From Aphrocallistes beatrix (taxonomy: Eukaryota > Porifera > Hexactinellida > Sceptrulophora > Aphrocallistidae): a DNA stretch of 64,000 bases. A program made the translations under genes and the position numbers. The DNA lies in NCBI GenBank assembly GCA_963281255.1, contig OY725494.1, positions 3,795,934 to 3,859,933 of the forward strand, in the 5' to 3' direction. Positions 12,302 through 25,400 of the stretch are shown in pieces. Position 1 is the stretch's first letter, and every line of letters begins with the position of its first letter. The notes under the pieces are model-generated. The model was not told the DNA's origin and did not search any database. It saw nothing but the letters and a program-made list of their open reading frames with translations.

Positions 12302-13066
12302 ACAAGCGCGCTTCGCTTGCTTGCGCTGCGCGGCTTGCAGACACTGCGTGTCTGCAGATTTACCTAGTGGGCGCTTGGGGATATTAAAGAAACAATACGT
12401 CCCTTTCTTGTTTTATGCTAAGTAAGCTGGATTGTCATTTGTCTACGGTTACATTGAAATCAGAACTGTAGCAGAAATTTTGTTTCGTGATAAATATAAT
12501 TTACTTTGTATTAAGTCAACTATCCTGAATGTAAGCTCAATTTGAATATACAAAGTTCACATTGCTTAAGATTATTATACTAAAATAATCAATTCCAGTC
12601 CCTGTCGTTAAAAGTTATTTTATGATCGAATTGATTGATCGTAGCATATAACACGCTTTAATTGTTGTTAACGATCAAATTATAGACTCAAAATAGCAGT
12701 ATTCAATCATTTATATGAAATAGAATCGTGTGAATGGCATTATAAAAGGCTGATAATTGATTGGTTCACATAAACCAATGAATTTCAATCACAAATAGTT
12801 CTTTTGATTGTATGCATAAGTCACTTCTATTTTATTCCAATGAATTTGCATTATAAAATAATCGAATTTGATTGGCCAGCACATTTTGTCACCTATCTCA
12901 GCGAGGTGTGAACATTTCGCTTAGATCTTCGAACTTAATCCTAGATTCATCATTTGACACCTACATGCCAATTTTCGTATCTCTACGACTTGCCAATTCT
13001 TCAATCAATTCGGACAAACAAAAAAAAACAAAAAAAAAAATCCTAGAGTTTTAATATATAAGATTG
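12302..13066 (+). repeat. GC-head interspersed repeat copy
   Basis: Begins CAAGCGCGCTTCGCTTGCTT and ends CCTAGAGTTTTAATATATAAG. It shares several hundred bases of closely matching sequence with 10438-10975, including the block around AATAGACTCAAAATAGCAGT, but carries an extra internal stretch of about 190 bp (about 12480-12660). Confidence 0.85.
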
Positions 13067-13798
13067 TATTAATTGGATACAAATTGTTGTGTATAAGAAT
13101 TGTAGTGTTCATTATGTTTGGTATTAATTTCTATGAGAACGAATATATGACTCGAATATATGTTTTTGTAATTTCAAATGTTTAAGCAAGATACCAACCT
13201 AAAAGGACTGGCATCTTCCTATTTGTATACACCTCTGGAACCAATACAGTTTTTAGGGCGATTCTTGATCTTTTCGAATTCCAAATTCTTTAAATTAAAA
13301 GTGTATTGAAAATGGTTTGGAAAAGTGTCCGGTGTGTCAAAACGCCACTTCTACTTTGTGCCACGAGTGCAATAGAATGGTTCGATTTGCTTGATAACTG
13401 ATTTGTTCATTGTGTATTGTCATCAAAATAGTTATACAAGTGTACTAGATTCTTACAATTCTCAGAGTATGACAATCATAATATAAATAGGGGACAGTTT
13501 TCTTAAAGTACCACGGATATTTTACAAAATATCCCCCAGACAAGTTCTGTAGGGAGACTTTTTTGTAAAAACATACCGTTCTGCTATTATAGATTTTATT
13601 ACACAGTATGCATCATAAACTTAGAAACTATTTGATAAGTGCAAGCATTGAGAAGATGAACTCTGTTTTGAATTTTATGAGAAAGTTTTGTCGCTTGATT
13701 GAAACCGTTTCACTCAGATGAAAAATGTATAGATTGTAAGGGAGAATACTTCGAAAAAGTATATCTAAATATGTATGATAGCACTATATATACATGTA

Positions 13799-14012
13799 CA
13801 AGCCGCTTGCAGACACTGTCCGCAGAGTCTCCCTGCGGGCGCCTGGAGTTACTCAATCTAGCCTATTTTGGGAATTTGTTTGCTTTATATAAATATTGTG
13901 AACAAAAGTAAACAAATAATTTCTCATGTAGCTTCGAAAATATGATATTCGAAATCTACACCCCTCAAAACCCCATGTCTACCGTTGGAAGCCAGTCTCT
14001 TGCCTATTTTTG
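13799..14012 (+). repeat. GC-head interspersed repeat, 5' fragment
   Basis: CAAGCCGCTTGCAGACACTG, CCCTGCGGGCGCC, the TTTGCTTTATATA block and CCCATGTCTACCGTTGGAAG are present; the tail is missing. Confidence 0.75.
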
Positions 14013-14175
14013 TTCTACTCATGGAAGACTAATAAGTCTGTATGGAACAGGTCGGACTGGAATAAGTGCGACCAATTTAATTAAGTACCAAATGTACGAT
14101 TGCACTTTTTAGAGTTGAAACTCTCCAGTTAGCGATTAACTTGGAACTAACATTATCTCAATAGCAATACGGTAG

Positions 14176-15655
14176 ATGATGAAGACAGTGACCTGGTTCC
14201 TCCTGTCCCTGCTGCTAGGAGGAAGTTCATTGGTTGAGGCTCAACTAAACAGCAGCATCTTCGTTGGATGCGGAAACACCAAAACCTGTTTCATGGCTGT
14301 CCCTTCCAGTTGTAATACCGAGTGTACAGGACCTGACTGCGATCTGGTAGCTGTTATAGAGGATATTCCCGCCGAGAGCAAATTCCGTATCCAGCTCCAT
14401 TCAGACAGAGGTAAGTGGAACGTTTAAATATACTGAGAACTTAGTCAATGTCTCTTGAATACAATCAATTAACATATTATTTTGGTTTACAGGTTATTCC
14501 TACATGGCTCTCGGATTTTCTAATGATCGCCGTATGGAGTTTTCCGACGTAGTGGGCTGTGATAAATCCGACGCCAGCACTGCTAACGCGAAGGACACGT
14601 ATAATGTAGCTGGCTTCGCGAACACCTTCGATACAGATCAATCAGCCCTTTCAAACTTCTCGTTCAGTATCACCGGGGATATTTTTTCATGCCAATTCGA
14701 TAGAACCTACCTATCTCCTCCTAACGCTGGGGGGTTCGCACTCAATGGCACTTTCACCCTACTCCTAGGTGCTAGGAATGGCGGGGTTAGTCCTGCGAAT
14801 TCAAGATTTGAGATGCATACAGACACTCCTTGCATATCCAGTGCCCCGGTAAACTTACTGGTTCCCAATCCTGTGCTATCGTCAGGCAGTGACTTCACCT
14901 TAGTTAAAGTCCATGGTAGCCTCATGCTGTTCGCGTGGATGGTACTTGTCCCCATTGCTATATTCATGGCGGGGTACACCAAGTACATATTCCCGAATGG
15001 AGAATGGTTCCACGCACATAGAATTCTCAACATAAGTGCCATTGTCATCACTTTAGCAGGCATTGCCATCATATTCATTTATGTTGAGGGATGGAGCAGT
15101 GGATCTCCCAGCATATTAGTACATCAAATATTAGGCCTCGCCCTCATATCCGTCATGCTACTCAATCCACTAGTCGCTCTATTCCGTTGCAGCACTAAAT
15201 CTAGGCTGAGATGGATATTCTGCTTGGTGCACTCCTTTTTGGGTTATGGGGGGGTGTGTCTAGCAATTAACACTCTACTTTGGGGACTAGTAGTATACTC
15301 TAACAAATTCGCAAACAAGAGAATTCCTGAATTTGTTTTTGCATTCTGGATTGTGATCGGATGGGTTGCCATTGAATTTAGTCTTTACATCTCACTCATC
15401 TTCTATAGAATCCTTAAGGGCAAATATCAAGATCGACAAGAAGATACATTAGTGAAAGAGAAACCAGAATCAGAAGATTATCTGTTCAAAACTCTAAAGC
15501 ATAACTTCTTGTGTCTTCCTCTCTGTCCTCCACTGAGTGACCGCAAGAAGGCAGCGAAGGAGTGGCCACTCATTGGAATACTCCTCTTGGCTTTCATCGT
15601 ATTCAGTTTATTATGTCTTGCGGGTTGTCTTGTCTCAATTGTTCGAGCAACTTAA
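14176..15655 (+). CDS. DOMON-cytochrome b561 protein, FRRS1-like, copy C
   Basis: Exons 14176-14410 and 14493-15655 give 465 residues: signal peptide (MMKTVTWFLLSLLLGGSSLV), DOMON domain, b561 core and terminal helix. The core histidines are in KVHG, HAHR, VHQ and VHS. From about 14330 to 14887 the DNA, including most of the intron, is almost identical to copy A; I count two silent differences in the first 394 bases of exon 2. Beyond 14887 the b561 half is instead closest to copy B, sharing AWMVLVPIAIFMA and ENYLFKTLKHNFLCLP-type stretches (here EDYLFKTLKHNFLCLPLCPP). The gene is therefore a mosaic of its neighbours. Function as for copy A. Confidence 0.9.
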
Positions 15656-16391
15656 CATCTCAATGTTCCAATAATTCGATTTACTCTCCTTTCTCGCTTT
15701 AGTTTTTAGGCTTAGTGAATATGATATCTAGTATCTACTAATTATTTTATTTTTCTATTTATTTTTTTGATACCAACAACACTTATTTATATTCATCATC
15801 ACTTGTAATTTAATGTTTTATGAATTATTTATTAGAATATTGTTTTAAACGTACCTATTTTAAATGGGTTAGTTTATAAAGTCGGACTATATACCGACAA
15901 ATGTATTTGTTCACTATAGAATATTGCATATGATTGTTCTAGTAGTAAATATAAGAAGTATGAAGTTGTACTGACTGAATAGGGAGGAGTACAGCCTAAC
16001 ACACACATCTGTCTTTTATTTATTTATCAATTGATCAAAGTCCATATTTAACATTCGTTGTTAGGACTTGAGATACAGTTGTATCATAAGTTTCTTCACA
16101 AATCAACTGAACATATTCGTGGCACTATTATAATATTTTGAAAATTCCTGAATAATCTCTTAGATTTTTATTAATTGTTGCTGTACACATAATTAATTAA
16201 CTACAGTTCACAATTGACAATACTTAATGAGGTGAATACTGAATACACTGATGTATCGTAGTAGTAATAATACTAGAGTGAGTGAGAATACAAATGCAAG
16301 TTCTTGCTGGATTACCTGCAGTGGTAATCTGTATAAAAATATTAGTAAAAAACTAAACCCTGAGATTAAATATGTGTGATCGGCTCAGGAA
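15656..16391. other. Intergenic, convergent 3' ends
   Basis: Lies between the 3' ends of DOMON/b561 copy C and kazrin. AT-rich; no gene or repeat family recognised. A TTTATT at 16167-16172 could be the polyadenylation signal of kazrin on the minus strand. Confidence 0.5.
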
Positions 16392-19172
16392 CTAAACGGG
16401 AGTGCTTTCCACACGTTTACGTAAGAGGGAATGAGTACTCGAGTTAAACGAGTTTGATAAATTTCTAGAAATAGAGTTTGCATCCATGGTGAAACCTCGG
16501 TTGTAGGAATTGGGAGTCGTCTTATCAGCTACGTAGCTGCGTGGAGTGGTGGAGCCCCGAGGGATACTGAAGCTACGCGTTAGGACACCCTCTCGAGAGG
16601 GACTCCGGAAACCTTGAAAGGTGTTCGTAAGTGACTCGAGTTGTCGCCGTAGCCGTTTCCGATGTTCAGTGTCTTCATGGGGTATGTTCATTATCAGTGC
16701 GAGGGATTCATGAGTGAAACTCTGTTCTAAGCACAAGAGCGCCCCGTGAACTCCAGACCGCAGCACCTGGTCCGCAAACTCCATCAGGTCTATGGACTGA
16801 AGCCAGGTGTAGACACGCTCGTTGTCCCAGTAGACCGGCTCCGTATTCAGACACTCCTGCCACATGTCCTTACTGAAGTTCAGATGTCGCAGCAGTTGAA
16901 TGCCGCTATTCAGACTCAGCTGGTCGTTTCGAGACGCGATTTTTAACAGCTGATCTGCCTCCCGCTTCTGCAGCGAGCGCAGTATGCGTCCATCCACAAG
17001 ATTGGAGTGGAAGAGTTTGGAGTAGCGGGACAGACCGAGTTTCGGGAGCCAGACCTGCGCCACCCAGTAGTGGTCCATCTCGTGGATGGTAGGGTGCGGG
17101 TTGTTCTGCGGTCTCCTGCTGTCCTCTATGGCTAGGGACAACTTCCGCTTGTGGACAGGGTTCAAGATGCCCAGCTCAGTCTCGTACTCAGACTCTGTCA
17201 GCTCCAGTAGCGTCTGTCCGGACTGAATCACGTGCAGCGCGGACTGCAGGTACTTGGCCATGCCCAGCCTCACCTCCATCCAGGCCAGGACCGTGATCTG
17301 GTTCCAGCGGCTGATGTGCACCTTCCGTGTCTCCTCCAGGAGGCCAATCTTCCTCTCCTCCGACCCGAATATCGCCTTGGTCAGGGAGGAGTGGGAGGTC
17401 TGCAGCTTGGGGGAGCTGGCGACGGGAGTGGGAGGGGGTGGGGCCTCTCTCTTGTGTCTGAACTCGATGCTGTTGGTAAGGGGGAGCTTGTGGTGCTGAG
17501 GAGGCAGGTTCGAGTAGATGGGGGCGGGGATCTGAGAGGTTCGGTCTGTGTTAACTGGCTTTCTCCGTTTGTTGCGACTGAATATTCGGGAGAGAGAGTT
17601 GACGAATATGTTCGCATTGTTCGAATTATTCTTTGTCTTGTCTTGTCCGTTGCTATTTATACTTTTCGATCTCAGACGCAGTACTGCCTGCTCTCTGCTC
17701 TCTGCCCTGTCTTCCTCCATGCTGGGCTGTCCCTGGTTCCTGATGGGGAGGGGAGGGGACACATTGTCGAAAGAGAGAGACCCCTTCAGCTGGGTGGAAC
17801 TGGACCTCCTCTCTGGCATTCTGAAGCTCGCATACGGACTCCGAGACTGAGGACTTCCCCCGGAAGTCTGGCGGTTCAGATCTCGGTCCAGGGACTTGGT
17901 GATGCCGTTGTCTGTGAAGCTGTGGTACTTGCTCGTGTTCCGCAGGCGCGGGGGCGGTCCCACCGTAGCGTACTGAGGGGACACGTCCGTCTCCTTGCCG
18001 CCCTTCAGCTGATTACTCAGCTTCCCTGCAGGATTCACTTTCGCGTAGAGCGTCCCAACACCTGTCGCTTTGTGCTGGAAGTTCTTGATAGGTTTCGCGT
18101 ATTCGCTCGCGTTGCTCGTCTCCTCGCTCCCCACTGCACTGCCGTGAGGCACACTACGTGTCTCCAGGTGTCCGTTGGGAGGGAGGGACTTATTTCCCAG
18201 ACTGGATTCGGTGGGGGATCGGGCTCTCCGAGTACGTTCCGCGTCATTACTTTGCTTCTGCAGGCGTTCCAACTCCTCACGGAGTTGGCGGGACGTCTCG
18301 ACGTGCTCTTGTGACTGAGCGGCCAGTTCCATTCGCTCCCTCTCCACAGCCCGTTTCTCTCTCTGCGCCGCTGAGAGGAGCTCGTCCTTCTCGGCTAGCC
18401 TCCGGTCGTAGCTCTGCATAAGCGCCGATATCTCCGACTCCTTCTCGTCCAGGGCGGAGTAGAGCTGCTTCAGAGTGGACACCAGGTCCTGCTTGTCGCT
18501 TCTCAGCTTCTTCCTCTCGGAGCGGAGGAGATTCATTTCCTCTCTCAACTTGCTCAACTCAAGCTCGGTCACTCCCAAGTTCATCTTGAGGTCCTCCTGT
18601 CTCAGTCCATCGTACCTCTTTCCTGCGTCCTTAATCGAGTACGCCCTCCTCTCCAGCGACCCTACCTCCTGCTCCAACTGCGCCTTGGTCTCTGACAGCA
18701 TCTTGATCTCTCTGTTCAGGTTTTCTCTTTCACTGCCCGAGGAGTTACAATCCGCGATGGAACTGGATTCTTTGGCCTTGCATTCCTTCTTGGTCTGCTG
18801 CAGCTGCTTCTTCAGGGTCTCCACCTGTAGAGATGTGGAGCTGAGAGCAGATGCTAACTGCTGGTTGATCTTCAAGTTATCCGTCTCTGTTCGTTGCTGT
18901 CTTTCTCTCTCCTTCAGAAGGAGGGATTTGATATGTAAGATGTTGGCTGTGAGAGATTCCGTCTCTTCTATCGCCAGGTGTGAGGGGTGGAGAGGAGCCT
19001 CCCAATTCTCTGGACTGGTCGGACTCGTCCCCTTACTGTCAGCAGAACTGTTACGCCTGCTGGAGTGCGACTGGCTGAGTGTCGGAGTAGGGGTTTGCTT
19101 CAGAGAGCCGATCAGCTCAGTCAGTAGGTCGATTGCATCACTGAGACATAAGCTCTGACTCTGCGATAACAT
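16392..19172 (-). CDS. KAZN: Kazrin-like coiled-coil/triple-SAM protein
   Basis: One exon encodes about 926 residues from the preferred start MLSQSQSLCLSDAIDLL. The frame stays open 69 bases further upstream, to another ATG at 19241. A long N-terminal coiled coil (heptads, Leu/Glu/Lys-rich) precedes a Ser/Pro-rich linker and three SAM domains near residues 620-685, 700-765 and 780-850, then a Ser/Thr-rich tail. Kazrin and liprins share this layout. The SAM motifs LSLAIEDSR, MDHYWVAQVWL, NLVDGRILRSL and SIDLMEFADQVLRSGVHGAL are nearer kazrin, though IMNIPHEDT recalls liprin-alpha. Kazrin acts at cell junctions and on endosome traffic through adaptor and dynein contacts. No intron interrupts the 2.8 kb, unlike the many-exon vertebrate gene. 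Confidence 0.8.
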   Translation of the reverse strand: MLSQSQSLCLSDAIDLLTELIGSLKQTPTPTLSQSHSSRRNSSADSKGTSPTSPENWEAPLHPSHLAIEETESLTANILHIKSLLLKERERQQRTETDNLKINQQLASALSSTSLQVETLKKQLQQTKKECKAKESSSIADCNSSGSERENLNREIKMLSETKAQLEQEVGSLERRAYSIKDAGKRYDGLRQEDLKMNLGVTELELSKLREEMNLLRSERKKLRSDKQDLVSTLKQLYSALDEKESEISALMQSYDRRLAEKDELLSAAQREKRAVERERMELAAQSQEHVETSRQLREELERLQKQSNDAERTRRARSPTESSLGNKSLPPNGHLETRSVPHGSAVGSEETSNASEYAKPIKNFQHKATGVGTLYAKVNPAGKLSNQLKGGKETDVSPQYATVGPPPRLRNTSKYHSFTDNGITKSLDRDLNRQTSGGSPQSRSPYASFRMPERRSSSTQLKGSLSFDNVSPPLPIRNQGQPSMEEDRAESREQAVLRLRSKSINSNGQDKTKNNSNNANIFVNSLSRIFSRNKRRKPVNTDRTSQIPAPIYSNLPPQHHKLPLTNSIEFRHKREAPPPPTPVASSPKLQTSHSSLTKAIFGSEERKIGLLEETRKVHISRWNQITVLAWMEVRLGMAKYLQSALHVIQSGQTLLELTESEYETELGILNPVHKRKLSLAIEDSRRPQNNPHPTIHEMDHYWVAQVWLPKLGLSRYSKLFHSNLVDGRILRSLQKREADQLLKIASRNDQLSLNSGIQLLRHLNFSKDMWQECLNTEPVYWDNERVYTWLQSIDLMEFADQVLRSGVHGALLCLEQSFTHESLALIMNIPHEDTEHRKRLRRQLESLTNTFQGFRSPSREGVLTRSFSIPRGSTTPRSYVADKTTPNSYNRGFTMDANSISRNLSNSFNSSTHSLLRKRVESTPV

Positions 19173-19427
19173 GCTACTTAATGGTATTGAGTTAGTCGTT
19201 ACATAACAACACAGACGTGCATTTGAAATTGAATTAATCAAACAGTATTAAAACTAGATATTCGCGCTATTTCACACTTAATTAATTCAACAAAACAGCA
19301 CTCAAAACGTACCTATACAATAAAAACATGCCTGAAATCCTGGTAAAAATTCCTATGATAAAATATCAATCTCAATAAGTCCGTACAGTTAAGAAACAGT
19401 AAAAACAATTCAAGCTTCAAGGTTGAG

Positions 19428-22400
19428 TTACTTAAGGTGTTGTACAACGTGTGTATTCAGGTTCTTGAAAGAACGAATGAGAATGTTAGACAGCGTCTGG
19501 TCTATCAAATATTGGGGGAGCCAGCCCTGAGAAAAAATCGCACAATAAACACCCCTTTAAAGTTCAAATTTATTAAAATCGATTGACAATCACAAAAGCT
19601 ACCTTGAGGGAGGTGTCTAATATCCAAGTGAACCGACAGGTGTTCTGTGCCGACTGATTGGGTTGGATGATGTAACCGCCCGGACCATTCTCGCCCCTTC
19701 AAAATAAAAATGTTAATTCAGTGAATTAATCTCTGATTTTATCAAATCACTAAGTTGGTTGTTATATACGTAAGACAAAGGAATCTTTAATGGAGAATCC
19801 TTAGCCGGGAAGACGCATAGCAATGGCGTGTACAAGTTGCACTTGTAAGAAGTTCAGCTGTGTCAGACGGGATAATACATTTCTCAATTTAAAATTACCT
19901 GATTAATCCAGGCTTGGGGGGACATCCAGGAAAGTTGACAGATCGCCCGACGATGTAAAAAGTTCCGTTTTTTCTAGTTTTGTAGCGAACTTGAACAAAA
20001 TCTCTAAAAAAGGATATTATTGATATCTTCTGAAATTAATTAATTCAGAAAATAATCGTTGCTGAATGAATGGTTGAACTTATTTGTAAACAGGACTTGG
20101 ACAAGTCTGAATTTATACTCGACACTCCATTATATTATGTCACGTTAATCCATGGATTCCTTTAGATCAACGGTCGCGGTTTTCCAATGTTAATTAAGTG
20201 ATGATGTGTCTTGAATCAATAGAGTATTAGTGTTGCATTGTGAAACTTGGAGTGAATGAATGCTGTCTCTTTCAAAGTTTGCTTCAGTGCGAGAGGGAAT
20301 CTGTAATGTCAATCTGCAACACAGCAGATGTGCTTCTAACAGAGCAGCAAGGGCCAAAGGGTCATTCAAAGATTCTCTCTACGTGTACGTGAAGGGAGGG
20401 GCAGGGGGGCAGGGGATCGAGAGGTTAGGGAAGATCGGCGGAGATGGAGGAAGTGTGTTTGCTGCCGCATGTGCAAAAGCAAACTTATCTCAACTAAAAA
20501 CGAGATATTCAGGCGGTTCAGGGAAACATGCGAATAGTCAGCAACTTCTGATCAAGCCTGGCATTGATCTCTACCTGCCCGTGCCTCGAGGAACGATGGT
20601 GTGGAGAAAGGACAAGACACTGCTAGCCGATCTTAGTCAAGTGGACGACCAGGTGTTGCTGGTCAGAGGGGGGAAGGGGGGCGGACCCCAATATGAGAAG
20701 TGGACCGGAAAAGGGGGAGAGAGGGCACACTTCACGCTCGAATTAAAACTGATCGCAGACTCAGGTTTAGTCGGGTACCCAAATGCTGGAAAGTCCACCT
20801 TGCTCAACAAGATCTCCCGGGCTACCCCTAAAATGGCAGACTACCCGTTCACTACGCTGAGGCCGCACCTGGGTGCGGTCTGGTACGAGGAAGAGGGACT
20901 GAGGAAGGTCACTGTGGCGGATCTACCGGGGTTGATTGAAGGCGCACACTTGAATCGAGGAATGGGACACAAGTTCCTGAGACACGTGGAACGCACTCGC
21001 TGTCTGATATTCGTAGTGGATGTTAACGGGTATAAGCACAGCCTCCAGCAGCCATGGCTCTCCCCTCTGCAGACGATTCAGTCGCTGGGAGCAGAACTGG
21101 ACTTGTATCAGCCCGGGCTGTGTGAGAGGAAGTCTCTGCTCTTGGTCAACAAGATGGACTCGGAGGGGGCTGAGGAGAAATACCAAGCGTTTGTTAGAGT
21201 ACTGGGAGAGTGCATGGAGAAGACAGGTGGATTTCAAATGCCCAAGTTTGAGAAGATTCTTCCCATCTCAGCTCTGCACTCGCAGGGCTTGGAGGAATTA
21301 AAATCTGAGCTCAGACAAGTGGTGGAGCAAGTTAATTTAGACAAAGAGAAGGAGAAGGAAGAATCAGCAGCTCTCACTTCCGATTCTGATGAAATGCCAA
21401 TGAGTAATTGAAAAATATAATTAAATTACAATTTCCTCTTGTTGTCACGTTAATTTAGGTCTCTATACTCACCTCTGTTGCACCATTCCTCCAGGAGGTC
21501 GACACGATACAATGTAAATAACATCGGTCTGCTCATCGACAGTTTTTAATATCTAAACAGAATAATGCATTAGTGAATGGACAGAATAATATATACAAAG
21601 AGATGAGTCCAAAGGTTTGAATATGTTGATTAACCATCAGGAATTTGAGTTCGTAAGAGAAGCCTAGTTATTCTAACAATCTTGTTCTACTTGAAAGATA
21701 ACTTTGTGTGGTACAGCTACCTAACCAGCTCGACTCAGTTCTGTACCTTATCTCACCACATGAGTTATTAGCTCATCCTACTCGACTCTCGATCATATGA
21801 TGCTTACATAACTAAGAGGTACATCTTTCATTGTTAATGAGTCAGCTTTAGTATTTAAATTTTAATTCAATTATTTTACAATGCTGACCTGGATTTCCGT
21901 TACTTCATCATTCCATCTCGGTTGGTCAGTTAGTCCATCGAAGAGCTTGTTGTAGAGGCGAGAAGCAGCTATTGGCAGATCTCCCTAAAATCCCAAATTA
22001 TATACGAGTAAATGAAAAAAATGATTTTTGAGGTTGATGTAAGAATGTAATTCAAATACCATACTATTTGCAAATCAATAGAATGCAAACTATACTTCAA
22101 CAATATTATATTGGAAATAGAAATGACTGCTTAACATTAACTAAAATTCTTGAATAATAAAGGACCTGGAAATTGGCCAATAGTTGAGAATTATCTAATA
22201 CTCACTGTGCACTTGTAGATCTTGCCTCTGTGCCAGCGCTTGCTGTAGCAAGTGACTCCATCCTGACAATCATACAAGTTAGTACACACAAAAGCTCAAA
22301 TGTTAATTGAATTTTGTAGGTTTGAGTTCGCACTTAGTGCAAAGGAATTCAAGAGAATGGTTATACTCAGAGAGCAAACGATTAATCTAAATCCTCACAG

Positions 22401-25400
22401 AAGCATTTTCTTCTCTCCAGCCGTTGGAAGAGACGTGAGTGCTAATGATCCGTACGCTCTCCTCTCCCTCATTGATGTAGATGCGGTCTTCCTATCAGTA
22501 GATATATAATATAATATAATATAATTTAATTTAATTTAACCCTTAAATTACCTGGGGTCATTTCTATTTATAGCAAAGACCCCACACTTCTAAGGTTTCC
22601 CCGCCCAAAATGACTTAACCGGAAATGAGTTAGCAAAGATCTAGCGCCATTTAAGGATATATAATATAATATAATATAATATAATATAATATAATATAAT
22701 ATAATATAATATAATATATATTATTAATTCTAAACATCCTTATTTTAGAAGGAATTTTTGAAAAAGGCCGAAATAAACAAAACTGTGTGAGGATCATGTT
22801 TTTAATTAAGATTTTTATTTTAATCGGACTAAATATCTGAAGAGGTAATTCTCTGCTATTTAAATAAATGTTCAACCCAATTCAACAGCTCTGTAAAACA
22901 GAGTTTTAACTAACTACGTTCTATGAATAGTTAAGTACTCGAATCTACCCTGTCCAATCTTACTTGTCTAAATACCTCGGTTAGCAGAACAGGTCCTGCT
23001 CCTAGATGAGCTAGCTCTGGAACCGGAGAACCTAAACACACAATCAGAATAGGAATGAATGCAGAAATTCTTCAATGAAGACGCTTTAGCTGAAATTGTG
23101 CAGTAACGGAGATAGATATCTAATGGATTAAATACCACTCTTGATCTAGTAGCTGTGTATATATGAATATCTTTCAAGTGATTCAGTGAATTGGTGAATC
23201 CTTAATAAGGACTGTGTACTTACCAGTGGGGCTTTGTTGAGGAGACAGAAACAATTCGTCTCTTTCAGGTGACCTATTAATGAGAATCTTAAAAGTAGGT
23301 ATGTGAAATGTGGGAATAAGTTAATCTTACTGAATGCTTTGTTCTGCGATCATCGGTGAAGGTCGTAAGAGAGGCTCCCTTTCCCTTTCTCCCTCTTCTC
23401 CAGGATCTAAATTGCAAGTAGCAGATTACCCCTGCTGAACCCGATACTATATCTCAGGTATAATATATATACAATAAACTTTAAATAAATAATATTTTTA
23501 AAGGGAAAAACAATCTAAGAATTCTGAAGAATCAAATGATGCATAAACAAACATCAACGCGTACGCGTACGTTTTGAAGTCATCAAAATGCAACTTAATT
23601 AAATCACACCGTACTTAGCCTGTTTACCTACTTCTCCAAGGCCTTTCTTCTTATACGTATCATAATAGGAGAGGAATCCTTTGGGAAAGGGACAACGGGA
23701 TTCTACAGGTCGGTACTAAGGAGAAACATAGCAGTCAAGATATTTTTAGGTATCATTATTCGTTCTAAATTAAAATGGAAAGTCGACCTACCAAAATTTC
23801 GAAAAACAATAACATCAGCCAATGCGTGAGCAGCGAGATGAAGATAAAAGCATACTCCAGCAGGATAAATTCTCCAGTCTTGAAAAATCAAAACGTAAAA
23901 AAGCCGTCGTGTGCTTCACCATTAGAGATGATGACACAGCTAATTCTGAATCCACTAATTATACTATATATAGTTATACAGTATGGATTTTTAAAGGATG
24001 TAGAAGGATATTATAATGAGAGAGCATTGCGAACTAAATAAATAGTGAATCGACTAAACCCCAAAATGCTGCGTAATCATAATGTTCTAGCATCTATGAA
24101 AATTGCATACATAGGTGATAGGTGGATATCTCTCGAAAAAATTCATTAAAATAATTGCTAGAGCCTACTCATTAAACCTACCCTGGTAAATAGTATTATC
24201 TTCACACTATTGTAAATTGTTGTAAAAATGATTGTAATCTAGAAAATAAATGCTATAGAAACAAGAAAGAAGGATAAAAACTTTATTCAAAGAAAACTCA
24301 CCACGATAGCAAACCTCAGAGTACTTCTACAAGCGGAATATGCTACCAGCAACACAAGGGTACGCCACAATGCTATGTACTAGGGATGATTAAAAGAATT
24401 ATTAATGCAAGCAGTTACAACCAATGTTCCATTATTAATTAAACTAATAGCGCGCTAATGACTCACTTAACGCGCTTTTCGGGAAACACTGTTACAAAAC
24501 TATATAAATAGCGAGGTGTTGGAATACTTTACATATTTCAACACTTTAAGATAAGAGCTATTTTGAACTCAAATTAAACTTTGGGAGAAAGTAGACCCTC
24601 GCTTATCTAAATACGAAAACGGCAAAAGCTTAAACTTCCATTTGACAAGCCAACACTTGTCTCTCAGTAACTTACCATTAGATCAGAAAGAGAATGTTTG
24701 AATTTGTAATCTATCACATCACATTCGAATGAGTCAAGACTGAACTTCACATCAATAATATGATTTTTCTACATTGAAAATAACATAAACTCCGCTTACA
24801 TGGACACTACAAGTGTAGAGTTAAGAAAATATTTTCTATATAGTTAATAATAGACTAAATTGAATGGGGTTGGCAAATAACTAATTGTTCTAATAAGTCC
24901 GCTCTCTTAGCAGCGAATTTCGAGAAAAACTCGACTGCTGTAGGAACTCCACTCTTGTACGTTTATCAATTCTAACTAGCAACTAATAAGACTTGAATAA
25001 TTCAGAATTTTTACTCAGAATATCAATGTTGCTCTTTTATAATTATTATTGTATTTACTTCGGTTTAATTATTGAAAATATTCGATTAACTAAGCAGGTA
25101 ATAATTGCCCGAGGAAGTGAAGAGTGCTAGCGATATGAAAGAATACCGAGAAAGATTTAGATATTGGACTGAGATTTTTCATTGGAAACATTATAATAAT
25201 TGAATTAAATGAAATATTATTCGTAATAGTGGTTATAAAATTCAAAATTATATTTAGTACTGAATCTGAGGAAGATTGTTTGTCTAACAGAATAAACTTG
25301 GAGATTATATAGATTATTAGAGTTAATATATTTTCACGTCTGACAAATGAATATTCGGTTCAGCCGTTCGTGGATATATCAGGTATATCAAGTTGATCGA

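Larger units (their letters stand above)
12156..14175. other. Intergenic between DOMON/b561 copies B and C, repeat-rich
   Basis: Holds one long GC-head repeat (12302-13066) and a head fragment (13799-14012). No gene seen in the rest. Confidence 0.7.

Noticed and set aside
17232-18314. 360-codon plus-strand frame opposite kazrin
   Set aside because: Shadow of the kazrin coding strand; no domain, no sensible start, and the minus strand gives conserved SAM domains.
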